From an uncultured Fretibacterium sp. (GTDB taxonomy: Bacteria; Synergistota; Synergistia; Synergistales; Aminobacteriaceae): 64,000 bases of DNA. Made by a program: the position numbers and the translations under genes. A model generated the notes under the pieces. That model had not been told where the DNA came from. It saw only the letters and a program-made list of their open reading frames with translations, and ran no database searches. How positions within the stretch are numbered: position 1 is the stretch's first letter; each line of letters begins with the position of its first letter. Below are positions 54,501-63,577 of this stretch, piece by piece. The DNA is taken from assembly GCA_946183145.1 (NCBI GenBank), contig CAMGZM010000001.1, positions 1 to 64,000 on the forward strand, in the 5' to 3' direction.

Positions 54501-56931
54501 TGCAATCAATTCGGGAAAAGTAGATTTTGCAGGGGACTTCACACCGTCAGAAGAGCATCAAGAAGCCGTGTATTTCTCTGAGCCTTATTGTGAAGCGCGT
54601 TCGGTCATGGCCTGCCTGAAAGATGACGTTTCACCCGTTCATGATTTTGACTCTCTTGCGGGAAAAATAATCGGAGTCCAAACTGGCACAACTTGCGCTG
54701 AATTAGTCCCGGAAAAAATCCCGTCAGCAAAATTAGCGTATTATGACTCACTCACTGACGAGCTTACAGCGTTAAAGGCCGGAAAAGTCGAGGCTGTATG
54801 CTGCTCACTTCCCGCCGCAATTTTCGCGGAGAATGAAGACTTACGACTCACACGCATTAATCCTCCGCTGAGAGAAACATACCTTTATCCCATTTTCGCA
54901 AAGACAGAACGAGGGAAAAAACTTTGTGATGAATATTCTTCTTTCGTCAAAACTTTGTGGGATGACGGCACAATTGACGCGCTCAATGCTAAATGGCTCG
55001 GAAAAGATGAGAGCATAAAGACTCTTGACGATTATTCACAGCTCCCGTCCACAAACGGCACTGTGAAAATGGCTGTTGACGCGTCAATGATTCCATTTGC
55101 TTACGTGAGGGATAATAAGATTGTGGGATATGATATTGATCTGGCTGTGAGATTCTGCAAGGCTAAAGGTTACGCGCTTGAGGTTGAGAATATGACATTC
55201 ACGGGCGTAATATCCTCCGTCAAAACAGGAAAATGCGACTTCACGCAGTCAATGAACAAGACAGACGAACGCGCAGAAAATACCCTCTTCACGTCAACAC
55301 CCGCAATAAAATCCGGCAATGTCCTTCTCACGCTCAAAGCAGGAGCTGAACGCACAGTATCAACAGAAATTTACACGGATTTGTCCCAGCTCAACGGGAA
55401 AAAAATCGGTGTCGCTGTAGGTTCTCTTAACGGGCAGTTAGCAAAGGAGAAAATACCAAATGCTGAAATAGTTTACTTCAACTCAAACAGTGATATTCTC
55501 CCGGCGTTGATAGCAGGAAAAATTGACGCTATATCATGCGGGCATTCGACAGCAGTATTCATGATACGCGAGGGGCATAACGTTATGTATCTCCCTCAGC
55601 AGCTCGGAAAAACTTACCGTAAAGCAGCCTTTTCACGCACAGAAAGAGGCCGTAAACTTCGCAGAGAATATTCAGATTTTCTCAAAACTTTATGGGATGA
55701 CGGAACAATAAAGAGTCTCGTTCAGCAATGGATAGACGGTGAAGACGATTCACGGCGGGTACTTGAGGATTACTCCAATCTTCCGCACCCTAACGGCATA
55801 ATCACAATGGCTGTAGATCCGTCCGTAACTCCCTACGATTACATCAAGAACGGAATGATTCTAGGCTACGAGATCGATATAGCTGTGAGATTCTGCAAGG
55901 CTGAAGGCTACGGACTCAAAATTGACGCAATGAGTCATAACGGCGTTTTAGGTTCGCTCGAAACAGGAAAGTGTGATTTCTCGTACGGAATTGAATACAC
56001 TGATGAGCGCGATAAAAGCCTGTTTTTATCCGACACTCCTAACACTGAAAGCTCAAACGTTATTCTCGTCATGAAGCCCGGAGTCGCAAAATCAGCCGGA
56101 AAAACTACAGACGTTACAGCAGATACGAAACACAACTCACCCGTCAATACACCCGCAAATACTTCACGTAAAAGTACACATGAAGATGATGAGCCGTCAT
56201 TCTGGGAAGATGTAGCGTCAAGTTTCAACAAGACATTTATACGCGAGGACAGATGGAGACTCTTTTCTGAAGGAATAATGAACACGATGATTATCACAGT
56301 GTCGTCTATATTATGCGGAATGCTCTTAGGGTTTACGGCGTTCATGTTCTGCCGTACTGGTAGCGTAATTGCAAACGCAATCACAAAATTTTCTGTGTGG
56401 CTCATAAAGGGGACTCCGATTGTCGTGCTGTTAATGATTCTGTATTACATCATATTCGGCCGTGTGAACATCAGCGGAATAATCGTATCAATTATCGCGT
56501 TCACATTAACATTCGGGACATCTGTATACAGAATGCTTACGTTTGGGACTGGGGCGGTTGACAGGGGGCAGACTGAAGCGGCTTATGCTTTGGGCTTTAC
56601 GGACATGCAGACGTTCTTCACGGTGATACTTCCGCAGGCGGCTTTGCACTTCATGCCGTCATTCAAGGAAGAAGTTACGATGCTCATCAAATCGACATCA
56701 GTTGTGGGATATATAGCGGTGCAGGACTTGACGAAAATGGGCGACATTGTGAGAAGCAGAACATACGAGGCATTTTTCCCGCTTATAGCAGTTGCGGTGA
56801 TATATTTCGTCCTCGCTGGGATTCTGAATATCATCGTCAACATCATTCACACGAGAATTACGCCGTCAAAGAGAAAGCCTGAAGACATTTTGCGCGGTAT
56901 CGACATAAGGAGGAGTGAAAATCATGATTAG
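51577..56931 (+). CDS. Amino-acid ABC permease fused to a permuted array of solute-binding domains
   Basis: 1784 residues from ATG 51577 after GAAAGGTGG. Signal/anchor MSIRKILSYSAAFLAIILIF. Residues about 28-158 are only lobe 2 of an SBP_bac_3 domain. Five complete domains follow at about 168-412, 413-667, 668-922, 923-1162 and 1163-1407, each starting like LTMATEGEYPPFNYYRGKE and ending at a DES.K.L.DY..LP..NG linker. A lone lobe 1 follows at about 1408-1507. After a linker comes a HisM/GlnP-type permease (about 1558-1761) with GIMNTMIITV, WLIKGTPIVVLL, and the EAA-loop QTEAAYALGFTDMQTFFTVILP. It should take up amino acids or related solutes. The ATPase gene overlaps its end. Known fusions such as GlnPQ carry one or two binding domains. 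Confidence 0.9.
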   Translation: MSIRKILSYSAAFLAIILIFPGICFSEITSISQLNNPQYRVGSDSGGPVLERTRENLPNAQIFKYNDFLSQYFALQSGKIDALVANESEFISAVNNGLENVRILPGYLGKPVPTAAGISERSEIPGLKEKFNAFIAGLKSDGTLSDMYKRWVYDNDHNMPVIDVPEKSDIHLTIATTGVVMPFSFYINKDVTGYDIELGRRFAAYIGATVEFKIYGFGSILMALKSGAADIALSNLYVTRETEESVTFSDIVVDVNCIVAVHDDGKSHAVHAKTSTGNFEAFRGKRIGVFTGSVQYEMVQNSIPGAEIMYFDSLANIIGSLVEGKIDAAAVDETIASEAEKTNRSLTHMNEPLGVSETAFLFPKSPANNPLADEINEYIRRIKSDGTLDEIRAIWLGDDESKKILPDYSNYPATNGIIRIAADNMTPIFSYMKDGKLTGHDIDIIARFCKEKGYRPDISIINFTGVIPAVSSGKCDMGMCGITMTPERAESVRFSEPVCALNSVMLLKSSAQTQPSQKVATSRTPKYSTLAQLDGKPIGVQTGVFEWADFVQKTMPRSKVVYFNTFADIAAALKTRKIEAFLVDEPIYNLMAAEDKNLARIDAKIDDTYNIAYGFPKNAKGKKLCDEMSEYIRKLKASGELDAIIAKWEGNNESAKTLPDYKNFPAHNGVLTMATEGEYPPFNYYRGKEITGFEIDLAARFCEAYGYGLDVTSMAWDAIISAIVSGKFDFAGAYLDTAEAHTDNIYFSEPYAHGRSVMACLRAEDLHVQAVRKTNERTQKYKHLSDLDGKPIGMQPGIIDWEEWAAENLPHSKIHYYNTYPDLVSALKTHKIEGLLIDSPVLALMAAEDNTLAYIDEPVGKPFGYSFFAAQTEAGKKLCDEISEYIRKIKSNGKLDAILSKWQGADESAKIPPDFKSLPAKKGTLTYAAEGSYPPFNYYKGTELAGIDIDIAVEFCRAYGYGLNVQTMFFDATIPAINSGKVDFAGDFTPSEEHQEAVYFSEPYCEARSVMACLKDDVSPVHDFDSLAGKIIGVQTGTTCAELVPEKIPSAKLAYYDSLTDELTALKAGKVEAVCCSLPAAIFAENEDLRLTRINPPLRETYLYPIFAKTERGKKLCDEYSSFVKTLWDDGTIDALNAKWLGKDESIKTLDDYSQLPSTNGTVKMAVDASMIPFAYVRDNKIVGYDIDLAVRFCKAKGYALEVENMTFTGVISSVKTGKCDFTQSMNKTDERAENTLFTSTPAIKSGNVLLTLKAGAERTVSTEIYTDLSQLNGKKIGVAVGSLNGQLAKEKIPNAEIVYFNSNSDILPALIAGKIDAISCGHSTAVFMIREGHNVMYLPQQLGKTYRKAAFSRTERGRKLRREYSDFLKTLWDDGTIKSLVQQWIDGEDDSRRVLEDYSNLPHPNGIITMAVDPSVTPYDYIKNGMILGYEIDIAVRFCKAEGYGLKIDAMSHNGVLGSLETGKCDFSYGIEYTDERDKSLFLSDTPNTESSNVILVMKPGVAKSAGKTTDVTADTKHNSPVNTPANTSRKSTHEDDEPSFWEDVASSFNKTFIREDRWRLFSEGIMNTMIITVSSILCGMLLGFTAFMFCRTGSVIANAITKFSVWLIKGTPIVVLLMILYYIIFGRVNISGIIVSIIAFTLTFGTSVYRMLTFGTGAVDRGQTEAAYALGFTDMQTFFTVILPQAALHFMPSFKEEVTMLIKSTSVVGYIAVQDLTKMGDIVRSRTYEAFFPLIAVAVIYFVLAGILNIIVNIIHTRITPSKRKPEDILRGIDIRRSENHD

Positions 56932-58000
56932 GCTTGAGCATGTGAGGAAAGTTTATCCGAATGTAACGCCGCTTTCAGATGTGAACGCTGAAATTAACGC
57001 CGGTGATGTGATTTCGGTGATAGGGCCTTCAGGTACGGGGAAATCAACTCTCCTCCGCTGCATAAATCTTCTTGAGCGTCCTGACGGGGGAAAAATATAT
57101 TTCGGCGATGAGGAAATCACGAGTCCAAAGTGCAACATCTACAAGATACGTCAGAAAATGGGAATGGTGTTCCAGCAGTTTAACCTTTTCGGGAATCTTA
57201 CTGTCATCGAAAACATTATGCTTGCTCCCGTTAAGCTCAAAGGCGAGTCCCGTCAGTCAGCATACGAGAACGGCATGAAGTTTCTGCGGATGGTAGGACT
57301 TCCCGAAAAATACCTCAATTACCCCGATGAATTATCCGGCGGACAAAAGCAGCGAATCGCAATCGCTCGCGCCCTTGCCATGAATCCCGATGTGATTCTC
57401 CTCGATGAGCCTACGAGCGCGTTAGATCCCACGATGGTCGGTGAAGTTCAAGCCGTAATACGTGAGCTTGCGCGTTCGGGTAAAACGATGATGATTGTTA
57501 CGCATGAGATGAATTTTGCCCGCGCAATTTGCAGCAGAGTCTTCTACCTTGACGACGGAGGAATATATGAGGAAGGAACGCCGCAGGAAATTTTCACGAG
57601 GCCGAAACGCCAAAAGACACGGAGATTCATACAGCGTCTTCATGTTGTCGAGTTCAATGTGAAGGACGGAAGGTTTGATTTCCCCGGTGCTGTGTCTGCG
57701 GTTGATACTTTCTGCCAGAAGAATATGATTGGCGGGAAACAGTCGATGAAACTTCAGCTTGTTTTCGAGGAGCTTACGCAGGAAATTTTATCCGGCGTGA
57801 AAAACATTAACGCGGTAATCGAACATTCAGAAGAGAGCGGAGAAATTATGCTTGACGTGAAATATGACGGGCCATTGATGAATCCTTCTGAGGGTGATGA
57901 AGTTTCGTATTCATTGCTTAAAGCTGAGTCATCTGATATTCAGTACATGGCCGGAGAGTCTGAGAACTTCGCGAACAGAGTCAAGATATTCATACGGTAA
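56924..58000 (+). CDS. Polar amino-acid ABC ATPase with extra C-terminal GHKL/RsbW-like domain
   Basis: 358 residues from ATG 56924, overlapping the permease stop and 9 bases after AAGGAGGAG. The first 240 residues are a standard GlnQ/HisP ATPase: GPSGTGKST at 34-42, LSGGQKQRIAIARAL near 138, VILLDEPTSALDP near 158, IVTHEMNFA near 195. The usual protein ends there. About 110 further residues include KLQLVFEELTQEILSG near 285, like the N-box of RsbW/GHKL anti-sigma kinases (FEE..qEil), and a final beta segment. The domain may be regulatory; whether it binds ATP is not clear because the G-boxes are weak. Co-transcribed with the permease. Confidence 0.85.
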   Translation: MIRLEHVRKVYPNVTPLSDVNAEINAGDVISVIGPSGTGKSTLLRCINLLERPDGGKIYFGDEEITSPKCNIYKIRQKMGMVFQQFNLFGNLTVIENIMLAPVKLKGESRQSAYENGMKFLRMVGLPEKYLNYPDELSGGQKQRIAIARALAMNPDVILLDEPTSALDPTMVGEVQAVIRELARSGKTMMIVTHEMNFARAICSRVFYLDDGGIYEEGTPQEIFTRPKRQKTRRFIQRLHVVEFNVKDGRFDFPGAVSAVDTFCQKNMIGGKQSMKLQLVFEELTQEILSGVKNINAVIEHSEESGEIMLDVKYDGPLMNPSEGDEVSYSLLKAESSDIQYMAGESENFANRVKIFIR

Positions 58001-58012
58001 CAAATGACAAAA

Positions 58013-58053
58013 GCCCCCGGGACTCTTTGAACGTTCAGGGGGCAAAATTTTTT
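58013..58053 (+). terminator. Terminator of the amino-acid ABC operon
   Basis: GCCCCC (58013-58018) pairs with GGGGGC (58038-58043), followed by AAAATTTTTTC. Confidence 0.85.
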
Positions 58054-58182
58054 CTCTCACTCAACATCTTTCAAAGCAAACTCCCTCGCATTTAATGATT
58101 TATTTGTTCATGATCTAGCGCTATAATTACAACTTTCAATGATGAAGGCCGCTAAAAACTTTTCATGAGAGGAGTCCTAGTT

Positions 58183-59435
58183 ATGAACAGTCCGAGCGAA
58201 AAATACAAAGAGGATATAACCATCAGGATCATAAAAGCTCTCGAAAAAGGTACAGCACCCTGGCAAAAACCATGGGCAGATTCTTCACCCCGCAACGCCG
58301 TAACAGGCAATCAATATCACGGCTTCAACGCAATAATTCTCTCAGTAATCGGAAATGAGCTCAGCGAAAACTGCGACTCAAGATGGGCAACTATCAATCA
58401 GGCAGCGTCAAAAGGCTGGACAATAAAAGACGGAGCGAGGCCGACAAAAATATTCGTGGTGATTCCCCCTGACGACAAAAGAATAGGAGCAACAATCAAG
58501 AGCAGAAAAAGAACGTTCCGAAAAACATTTGAGTTATTCCACGCCTCACAGATAAACGGGATTAAGAATTTGCCGAAACGCAAAAACAATCCAGTAATGA
58601 ACAATGAAATGATAGAGAGGATAATATTCAACTCAAGCGCGAGAATCTTAGAGGGAGGAAGTAAACATCCCCACACCTAAAGTCGGGGGCTTTTGGTGAA
58701 GTTTGGTATACGGCCTAACGTCTGGACACGCATATTACCGCTCCAGAATACCCTTATTCGCCGGGGCTGGTTTACTTCAGCCTCTATACGGTAGAACCTT
58801 AAAAGCTCACCCGCTTACTTTGCTTTATGTTTACTCCTCCGCCGCTATGTTTTTGGCAATTTTTATGCAAATATCGCAAAGGCTACATGCCAGCCTAGAA
58901 CGGCTCTAAGACCGTTGTGTATTTATCCGTCCCTTACAGAACGCCCATATTGCTATGTATTTGTATTTTAGGAAAGAAAAGGGAAAAAGTAAAGTAAATT
59001 AGCGCACTTCCTCCCCATAGCTAAAGCAAGGGTTATCCGTGCGGTGTTTTTGATGAGGCTTTCTATTCGCCGCGCGGTGATGTAATCCGTATGCCGTTCA
59101 GGAAATTTTTTGACGACACAGAGAGCTATTACTCGACACTTCTTCATGAGTTAGTTCACTGGACAGGACACAGCTCAAGGCTTGAGAGATTCTTTTCGTG
59201 GACGACAGGCACAGAGGATTACGCCCGGGAAGAACTCACAGCGGAATTAGCATCACTAATGCTTACGGTTGAAGCGGGAATATCATTGACGGAAAAACAT
59301 TTTGCGAGTCATTCTGCGTACGTCAAATCGTGGATTTCTCTGCTTAAATCAGACCATAACGCAATCTTCAATGCCGAGAAAGACGCAAAGAAAGCTGTGA
59401 ACTTCATACTTTCGTTCCTTGATGACAGACAATAA
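58183..59435 (+). pseudogene. ardC-like antirestriction / zincin gene interrupted by an insertion
   Basis: The N-terminal ArdC domain (58183 to about 58665; EKYKEDITIRIIKALEKGTAPWQKPW and NAVTGNQYHGFNAIIL) binds single-stranded DNA in this family. The C-terminal metallopeptidase-like domain resumes at about 59043 (DEAFYSPRGDVIRMPFR) with the zincin motif HELVHWTGHSSRLER and a downstream glutamate (AREELTAELASLML). About 375 bases of IS605-like sequence separate them. The start ATG has AGAGGAG upstream. ArdC proteins protect incoming DNA from restriction and occur on plasmids and ICEs. The break is in the middle of the gene, so it is probably inactive. Confidence 0.85.
58667..59042 (-). mobile_element. 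Non-autonomous IS605-like insertion inside ardC
   Basis: Starts with GTAAAC and a hairpin CCCC-ACACCTAAAGT-CGGGGG (58670-58688), which read on the minus strand looks like an IS605 right end (CCCCCGACTTTAGG..GGGG). A second hairpin-like part is around CTAGAACGGCTCTAAGACCG (58895-58914). The other end lies near 59015-59042. No transposase frame; the 68-codon frame here is not a gene. Its ends differ from those of the 13 kb and 25 kb elements, so it is a second family. Confidence 0.65.
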
Positions 59436-59567
59436 ACATTAAGCCTCCTTTGACTTTATGAGCAGTAGAAATCATGAAAAATATCTGCAAAGTCTTCACA
59501 TTCATCAAACCATGCTAAAATTATTCGTTTTCACAACACAATTTAGACAGGAGGCTACAAAATATTT

Positions 59568-62096
59568 ATGCCTGACGAAATCACAAACACCAATCCCACA
59601 AATGAAGAAACAAAACCGCAGGGAGAAGACAAAATATTAACGCTTCCCCTTGTAGGCGAGATAAAAACAAGCTACCTCAACTACGCAATGAGCGTTATTG
59701 TCGGCCGCGCATTACCTGACGCAAGAGACGGACTTAAACCCGTACAGAGGCGTGTGCTTTATGCAATGTCGGAATTAGGACTCAAGCACAACACAGCGTA
59801 CAAGAAATCAGCGCGTATTGTCGGTGAAACAATGGGTAAGTATCACCCTCACGGAGACTCAGCGATCTATGACACAATGGTGAGGCTTGCGCAGAATTGG
59901 AATCTCCGTTACACGCTCGTTGACGGTCAGGGGAATTTCGGTTCTGTTGACGGAGACAGCCCCGCGGCCATGCGTTACACGGAAGCAAGACTCAGCTGGC
60001 CCGGTGAGTTGATGCTCTCAAATCTCGACGAGAACACCGTAGAATGGGGGCAGAATTTTGACGAATCACTGAAAGAACCTCTGACTCTCCCGTCAATTTT
60101 CCCGAATCTTATCGTCAACGGCTCAACGGGAATCGCTGTCGGAATGGCTACGAATATGCCCCCTCATAACTTGCGCGAGGTCGTCAATGTATTCTGCTGG
60201 CTCATTGACAACGGGATCGAACCAGAAGACGCGAATATTGCCGACATAATGCGGATAATGCCCGGCCCGGATTTTCCCACAGGCGGCGAAATTTTAGGGC
60301 GTTCGGGAATCCTTGAGGCTTACACGACAGGGCGCGGGAAAATTACCGTAAGAGGAAAAATGCACGTTGAAGAGTCAAAACGCGGAAGACAAAGCATAGT
60401 CATCACGGAAATTCCTTACAGCGTCAACAAAACTATAATGCTTGAGGCTATTGTTCAGGCTGTTCAGGACAAAGAAATAGAAGGAGTCTCCGAAATGCGC
60501 GATGAGTCTGACAGGGACGGACTCCGAATCGTAATTGACCTCTCACGGGACGCGGACGCAGATTTAATCATGAGGCAGCTTTATCATCATTCCTCGCTTC
60601 AATCAACATTCGGCGTGATTAATCTTGCGCTCGTCAACAAACACCCGGAAATTCTCAGCATGAAGCAACTGCTGTCTATCTTCCTCAATTACCGCCGTGA
60701 AGTAGTCAGACGCAGGACAGAATACCGCCTTAAAAACGCAAAGGCTCGCGAACACATAATAGAAGGTCTCAAGAAAGCACTGACTCACATTGAGCAGGTA
60801 ATCAGGACTATACGCTCAACGAACAGCGCGCAGGAAGCAAAAGCAAGCCTTCAGTCCGTATTAGGATTCTCGGAGGCACAAGCTCAGGCGATTCTTGACA
60901 TGAGGCTTCAGAGGCTCACGGGACTCGAACGCAATAAACTTGACGAGGAACAGCAGAAACTTCTTGCAGACATTTCCGGCTACAATAGCATACTTTCAGA
61001 CAGAAAAGTTCTTGACGGTGTAATACGTTCGGAGCTTGTAGACTTGGCCGCGAGATTCGGAGATGAAAGACGTACTGCGATTGTTGAAGAGGAAGAAGAA
61101 ATTTTTGACGAGGATTTGATTCCCGATGATGACATAATTATTACGCTGTCAAAGGACGGGTTAATCAAACGTCAGCCGCTCGCTTCATACCGTCTTCAGG
61201 CAATGGGCGGAAAAGGCAAAAGAGGCGCGAACATTCACGAGGATGACAGCATAGAGATACTCTGCGTTACGACAGCAAGAAAGAGTCTCTACTTCTTCAC
61301 AAACGCCGGGAGAATCATGGCCATGAAGAGCTACGAGATTCCCGAAACGAAATCAGGAAAGGGAAAACCTGTAGCGCGTTACCTCCCGTTAGTCGAGCAT
61401 GAGAGAATCGTGAACATTGCGGGCGAGGACAGCGGAACATACAAGTACGCATTCTTCATCACGAGAAAAGGAATCGCCAAGAAAATATCATTTGACGAGC
61501 TGAAATACACCAACCGCGCAAAACGTATCATGAAACTTGACGCGGGCGACGAAATAGCGCAGGTCAGACTCACAACGGGAAAAGACGACATAGTGATAGT
61601 AACCCGCAACGGACTCGCGCTTAGAGTCCCCGAAAACGAGTTCCGGCCATTGACACGCACAGCACGGGGGGCAATCGCAATCAGAATCAAGCCCAATGAC
61701 CGCGTATTGAGCTGTGATGTTGTTGACGACAAGCGCACTATTCTTGTGATAAGCGAGCTGGGAATCGGGAAGCGCGTAGAATTTTCGTCCTTCATGCCAC
61801 ATCATCGCGGCACGGGCGGTATATGCCTCATGGAACTTACAGAGAAAACCGGCCGTTTGTCCGTAAGCACGACAGTAAAAGACGGCGACGAGATAATATC
61901 AATCAGCGCAAAAGGCAGAATGATTCGTATGCCCGTTGAAGGAATAACAGTAATGAAGCGTCATTCAGTCGGAAATATTATCGTGAGGCTTGACGAGGGC
62001 GACTCAGTAGCGGATTGCAGCGTCATAAAGTCTGATGATGATGATGAACTGACATCCGCAATACCGTTTGAGGCAGAAGAGAATGAAAATAGCTAG
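59568..62096 (+). CDS. gyrA: DNA gyrase subunit A
   Basis: 842 residues. Winged-helix/topoisomerase domain with the catalytic Tyr137 in [11 protein letters not shown]; quinolone-determining region [19 protein letters not shown] with Ser98 and Asp102 at the positions that change in resistant strains, here in the susceptible state. A six-bladed C-terminal beta-propeller follows with [17 protein letters not shown], a GyrA-box-like motif that supports gyrase rather than ParC. Acts with GyrB to supercoil DNA. ATG after ACAGGAGG. The stop overlaps the psd start. gyrB is not in the window. Confidence 0.97.
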   Translation: MPDEITNTNPTNEETKPQGEDKILTLPLVGEIKTSYLNYAMSVIVGRALPDARDGLKPVQRRVLYAMSELGLKHNTAYKKSARIVGETMGKYHPHGDSAIYDTMVRLAQNWNLRYTLVDGQGNFGSVDGDSPAAMRYTEARLSWPGELMLSNLDENTVEWGQNFDESLKEPLTLPSIFPNLIVNGSTGIAVGMATNMPPHNLREVVNVFCWLIDNGIEPEDANIADIMRIMPGPDFPTGGEILGRSGILEAYTTGRGKITVRGKMHVEESKRGRQSIVITEIPYSVNKTIMLEAIVQAVQDKEIEGVSEMRDESDRDGLRIVIDLSRDADADLIMRQLYHHSSLQSTFGVINLALVNKHPEILSMKQLLSIFLNYRREVVRRRTEYRLKNAKAREHIIEGLKKALTHIEQVIRTIRSTNSAQEAKASLQSVLGFSEAQAQAILDMRLQRLTGLERNKLDEEQQKLLADISGYNSILSDRKVLDGVIRSELVDLAARFGDERRTAIVEEEEEIFDEDLIPDDDIIITLSKDGLIKRQPLASYRLQAMGGKGKRGANIHEDDSIEILCVTTARKSLYFFTNAGRIMAMKSYEIPETKSGKGKPVARYLPLVEHERIVNIAGEDSGTYKYAFFITRKGIAKKISFDELKYTNRAKRIMKLDAGDEIAQVRLTTGKDDIVIVTRNGLALRVPENEFRPLTRTARGAIAIRIKPNDRVLSCDVVDDKRTILVISELGIGKRVEFSSFMPHHRGTGGICLMELTEKTGRLSVSTTVKDGDEIISISAKGRMIRMPVEGITVMKRHSVGNIIVRLDEGDSVADCSVIKSDDDDELTSAIPFEAEENENS

Positions 62097-62703
62097 AGAC
62101 GGAATCCCGGTAATAATATTTCTCGCATTATGCGCGGGGGCGTTCGCGTTCATTTCGTGGATTCCCTGCGCTGTGATGTGCGTACTGCTCGCGCTTGTTC
62201 TGTGGTTCTTCCGGGATCCTGAGAGGACAGCGAATTGTGAGGACGGGAGCTTCTATTCACCTGCTGACGGAAAAATAGTAGAGATTTCCGAATGCGACCA
62301 TGAATTTACCGGCCATGCTGTGAAGGTCGGAATCTTCATGAACATTTTCAGCGTACACGTCAACCGAACACCCTGCACGGGCATAGTCGACTACTTAGAG
62401 TACAAACCCGGCAAGAAGATAGCTGCATTTTCCCCGAAAGCCTCAGAGATTAACGAGCGTAATTACGTCGGACTCTCGACTCAATGGGGGCGCGTTATGA
62501 TGGTGCAGATTGCTGGGCTTGTGGCAAGAAGAATCGTCTGCAGGCTCAAAAGGGGCGATGTGTTAGAGGCCGGGCAGCGTTACGGAATGATAAAGCTCGG
62601 CTCAAGGGTTGATTTATACATGCCAAGTGATACAGTGATACGGGTAAAATCCGGCGAGAATGTGAAGGCCGGAGAAACATTAATAGGAGTGATAAAAGGT
62701 TGA
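62083..62703 (+). CDS. psd: Phosphatidylserine decarboxylase, short (archaeal-type) form
   Basis: 206 residues from ATG 62083, inside the end of gyrA. Two N-terminal membrane segments (residues about 8-45), DPERT near 50, [12 protein letters not shown] near 62, [13 protein letters not shown] near 88, and the self-cleavage site [13 protein letters not shown] near 172 where the pyruvoyl group forms at the serine. Converts phosphatidylserine to phosphatidylethanolamine at the inner membrane. Overlaps the next gene, pssA, by 4 bases, so both steps are coded together. Confidence 0.93.
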   Translation: MKIARDGIPVIIFLALCAGAFAFISWIPCAVMCVLLALVLWFFRDPERTANCEDGSFYSPADGKIVEISECDHEFTGHAVKVGIFMNIFSVHVNRTPCTGIVDYLEYKPGKKIAAFSPKASEINERNYVGLSTQWGRVMMVQIAGLVARRIVCRLKRGDVLEAGQRYGMIKLGSRVDLYMPSDTVIRVKSGENVKAGETLIGVIKG

Positions 62704-63461
62704 AAGATTTTCTGAGAATAAAGCGTTTAATGTGCTGGAGGAAGAAAAACCCGATGGAGTTCCGGCACATACTGCCCAACATGGTAACAAGCGGAAATCT
62801 TCTCTGCGGACTCTTCTCGCTGATATTGACTCTTCACGGCCGTTATGTTCCTGCGGCGTGGCTTGTGTTCTTTGCGGTGATATTTGACGGTTTTGACGGA
62901 AAAGTAGCGCGTATGCTCGGAGGCGGTACACAGTTCGGGCTTGAGTTTGACAGCCTCGCGGATCTCGTAAGTTTCGGCGTTGCTCCGTCAATTCTGCTGT
63001 ATCAGGTTTCAGCAAGAAATCTTCACATTATGGGCGCGGTTATTGCGTGCTTCTTTGCATTATGCGTTGCGCTGAGATTGGCGCGGTTCAACGTTGTGCA
63101 TGTTCCCGGGCCGTTTCAGGGGCTTCCGTGTCCTGCTGGGGGATTGTTCGTGTCATCGTTCGTGATTGCGGGTGTGAATCTTCCTGCGTGGGTCATGGCC
63201 GGGGTTATGGCGTTCACGGGCTTCCTGATGATTTCGAGCATACCCTACGCGAATATGAAGAAGCTGACGAAAAAGACTGCTGACAGTGTGAAGTGCCTCG
63301 TTCTGTTCTCGATGTTCGTGATGTCGTTCGTGTTCCTGAAGAAGGGCGCGCCTTTGTTCCTTTTCGCATTGTACATTGTAAGCGGATTGATTCATTTCGA
63401 CTGGGGTCAATGGATTCTCAAGCCTGAAGCAAGAGACGAAGCAATAGACAGCAAACGCTGA
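62700..63461 (+). CDS. pssA: CDP-diacylglycerol-serine O-phosphatidyltransferase
   Basis: 253 residues from TTG at 62700 overlapping the psd stop (TTGA). CDP-alcohol phosphatidyltransferase motif: DGFDGKVARMLGGGTQFG then FDSLADLVSFGVAP, containing the DG..AR..G..D..D residues near 63-86. Several membrane helices. Makes phosphatidylserine from CDP-diacylglycerol and serine; psd upstream completes phosphatidylethanolamine synthesis. Confidence 0.95.
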   Translation: MKDFLRIKRLMCWRKKNPMEFRHILPNMVTSGNLLCGLFSLILTLHGRYVPAAWLVFFAVIFDGFDGKVARMLGGGTQFGLEFDSLADLVSFGVAPSILLYQVSARNLHIMGAVIACFFALCVALRLARFNVVHVPGPFQGLPCPAGGLFVSSFVIAGVNLPAWVMAGVMAFTGFLMISSIPYANMKKLTKKTADSVKCLVLFSMFVMSFVFLKKGAPLFLFALYIVSGLIHFDWGQWILKPEARDEAIDSKR

Positions 63462-63477
63462 AACTTTTTTGACAAGG

Positions 63478-63506
63478 GACTCGCTGTAAAAGGCGGGTCT
63501 TTTTTG
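63478..63506 (+). terminator. Terminator after gyrA-psd-pssA
   Basis: GACTCGC (63478-63484) pairs with GCGGGTC (63493-63499), followed by TTTTTT. Confidence 0.85.
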
Positions 63507-63577
63507 TACACTCTTAACTGTATAATATGCTCATCGATAATTCCGCAAAAAAAAATTTTCATAAGGAGGCACCAAAC

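Larger units (their letters stand above)
7081..63201. repeat. Dispersed 8-mer CATGGCCG, about 37 copies
   Basis: By eye CATGGCCG starts at 7081, 9271, 10271, 11973, 14456, 17419, 23500, 23818, 24354, 25374, 29164, 33364, 35295, 40160, 43179, 46713, 48426, 49138, 53346, 53833, 54108, 57946 and 63194. The reverse CGGCCATG starts at 7710, 11607, 15622, 27410, 30226, 31219, 32080, 36664, 37429, 38671, 39924, 47629, 59965 and 62310. Random expectation for both strands is about two. Only four further CATGGCC words lack the final G. Confidence 0.8.

Noticed and set aside
58703-58909. 68-codon plus-strand frame in the ardC insertion
   Set aside because: It is in non-coding IS-like sequence and has no start site or recognisable domain.
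7111-63461. Very frequent GGACTC/GAGTCC words
   Set aside because: Many are in-frame Gly-Leu or Asp-Ser codon pairs, so codon preference is a simpler explanation; I did not count them reliably.
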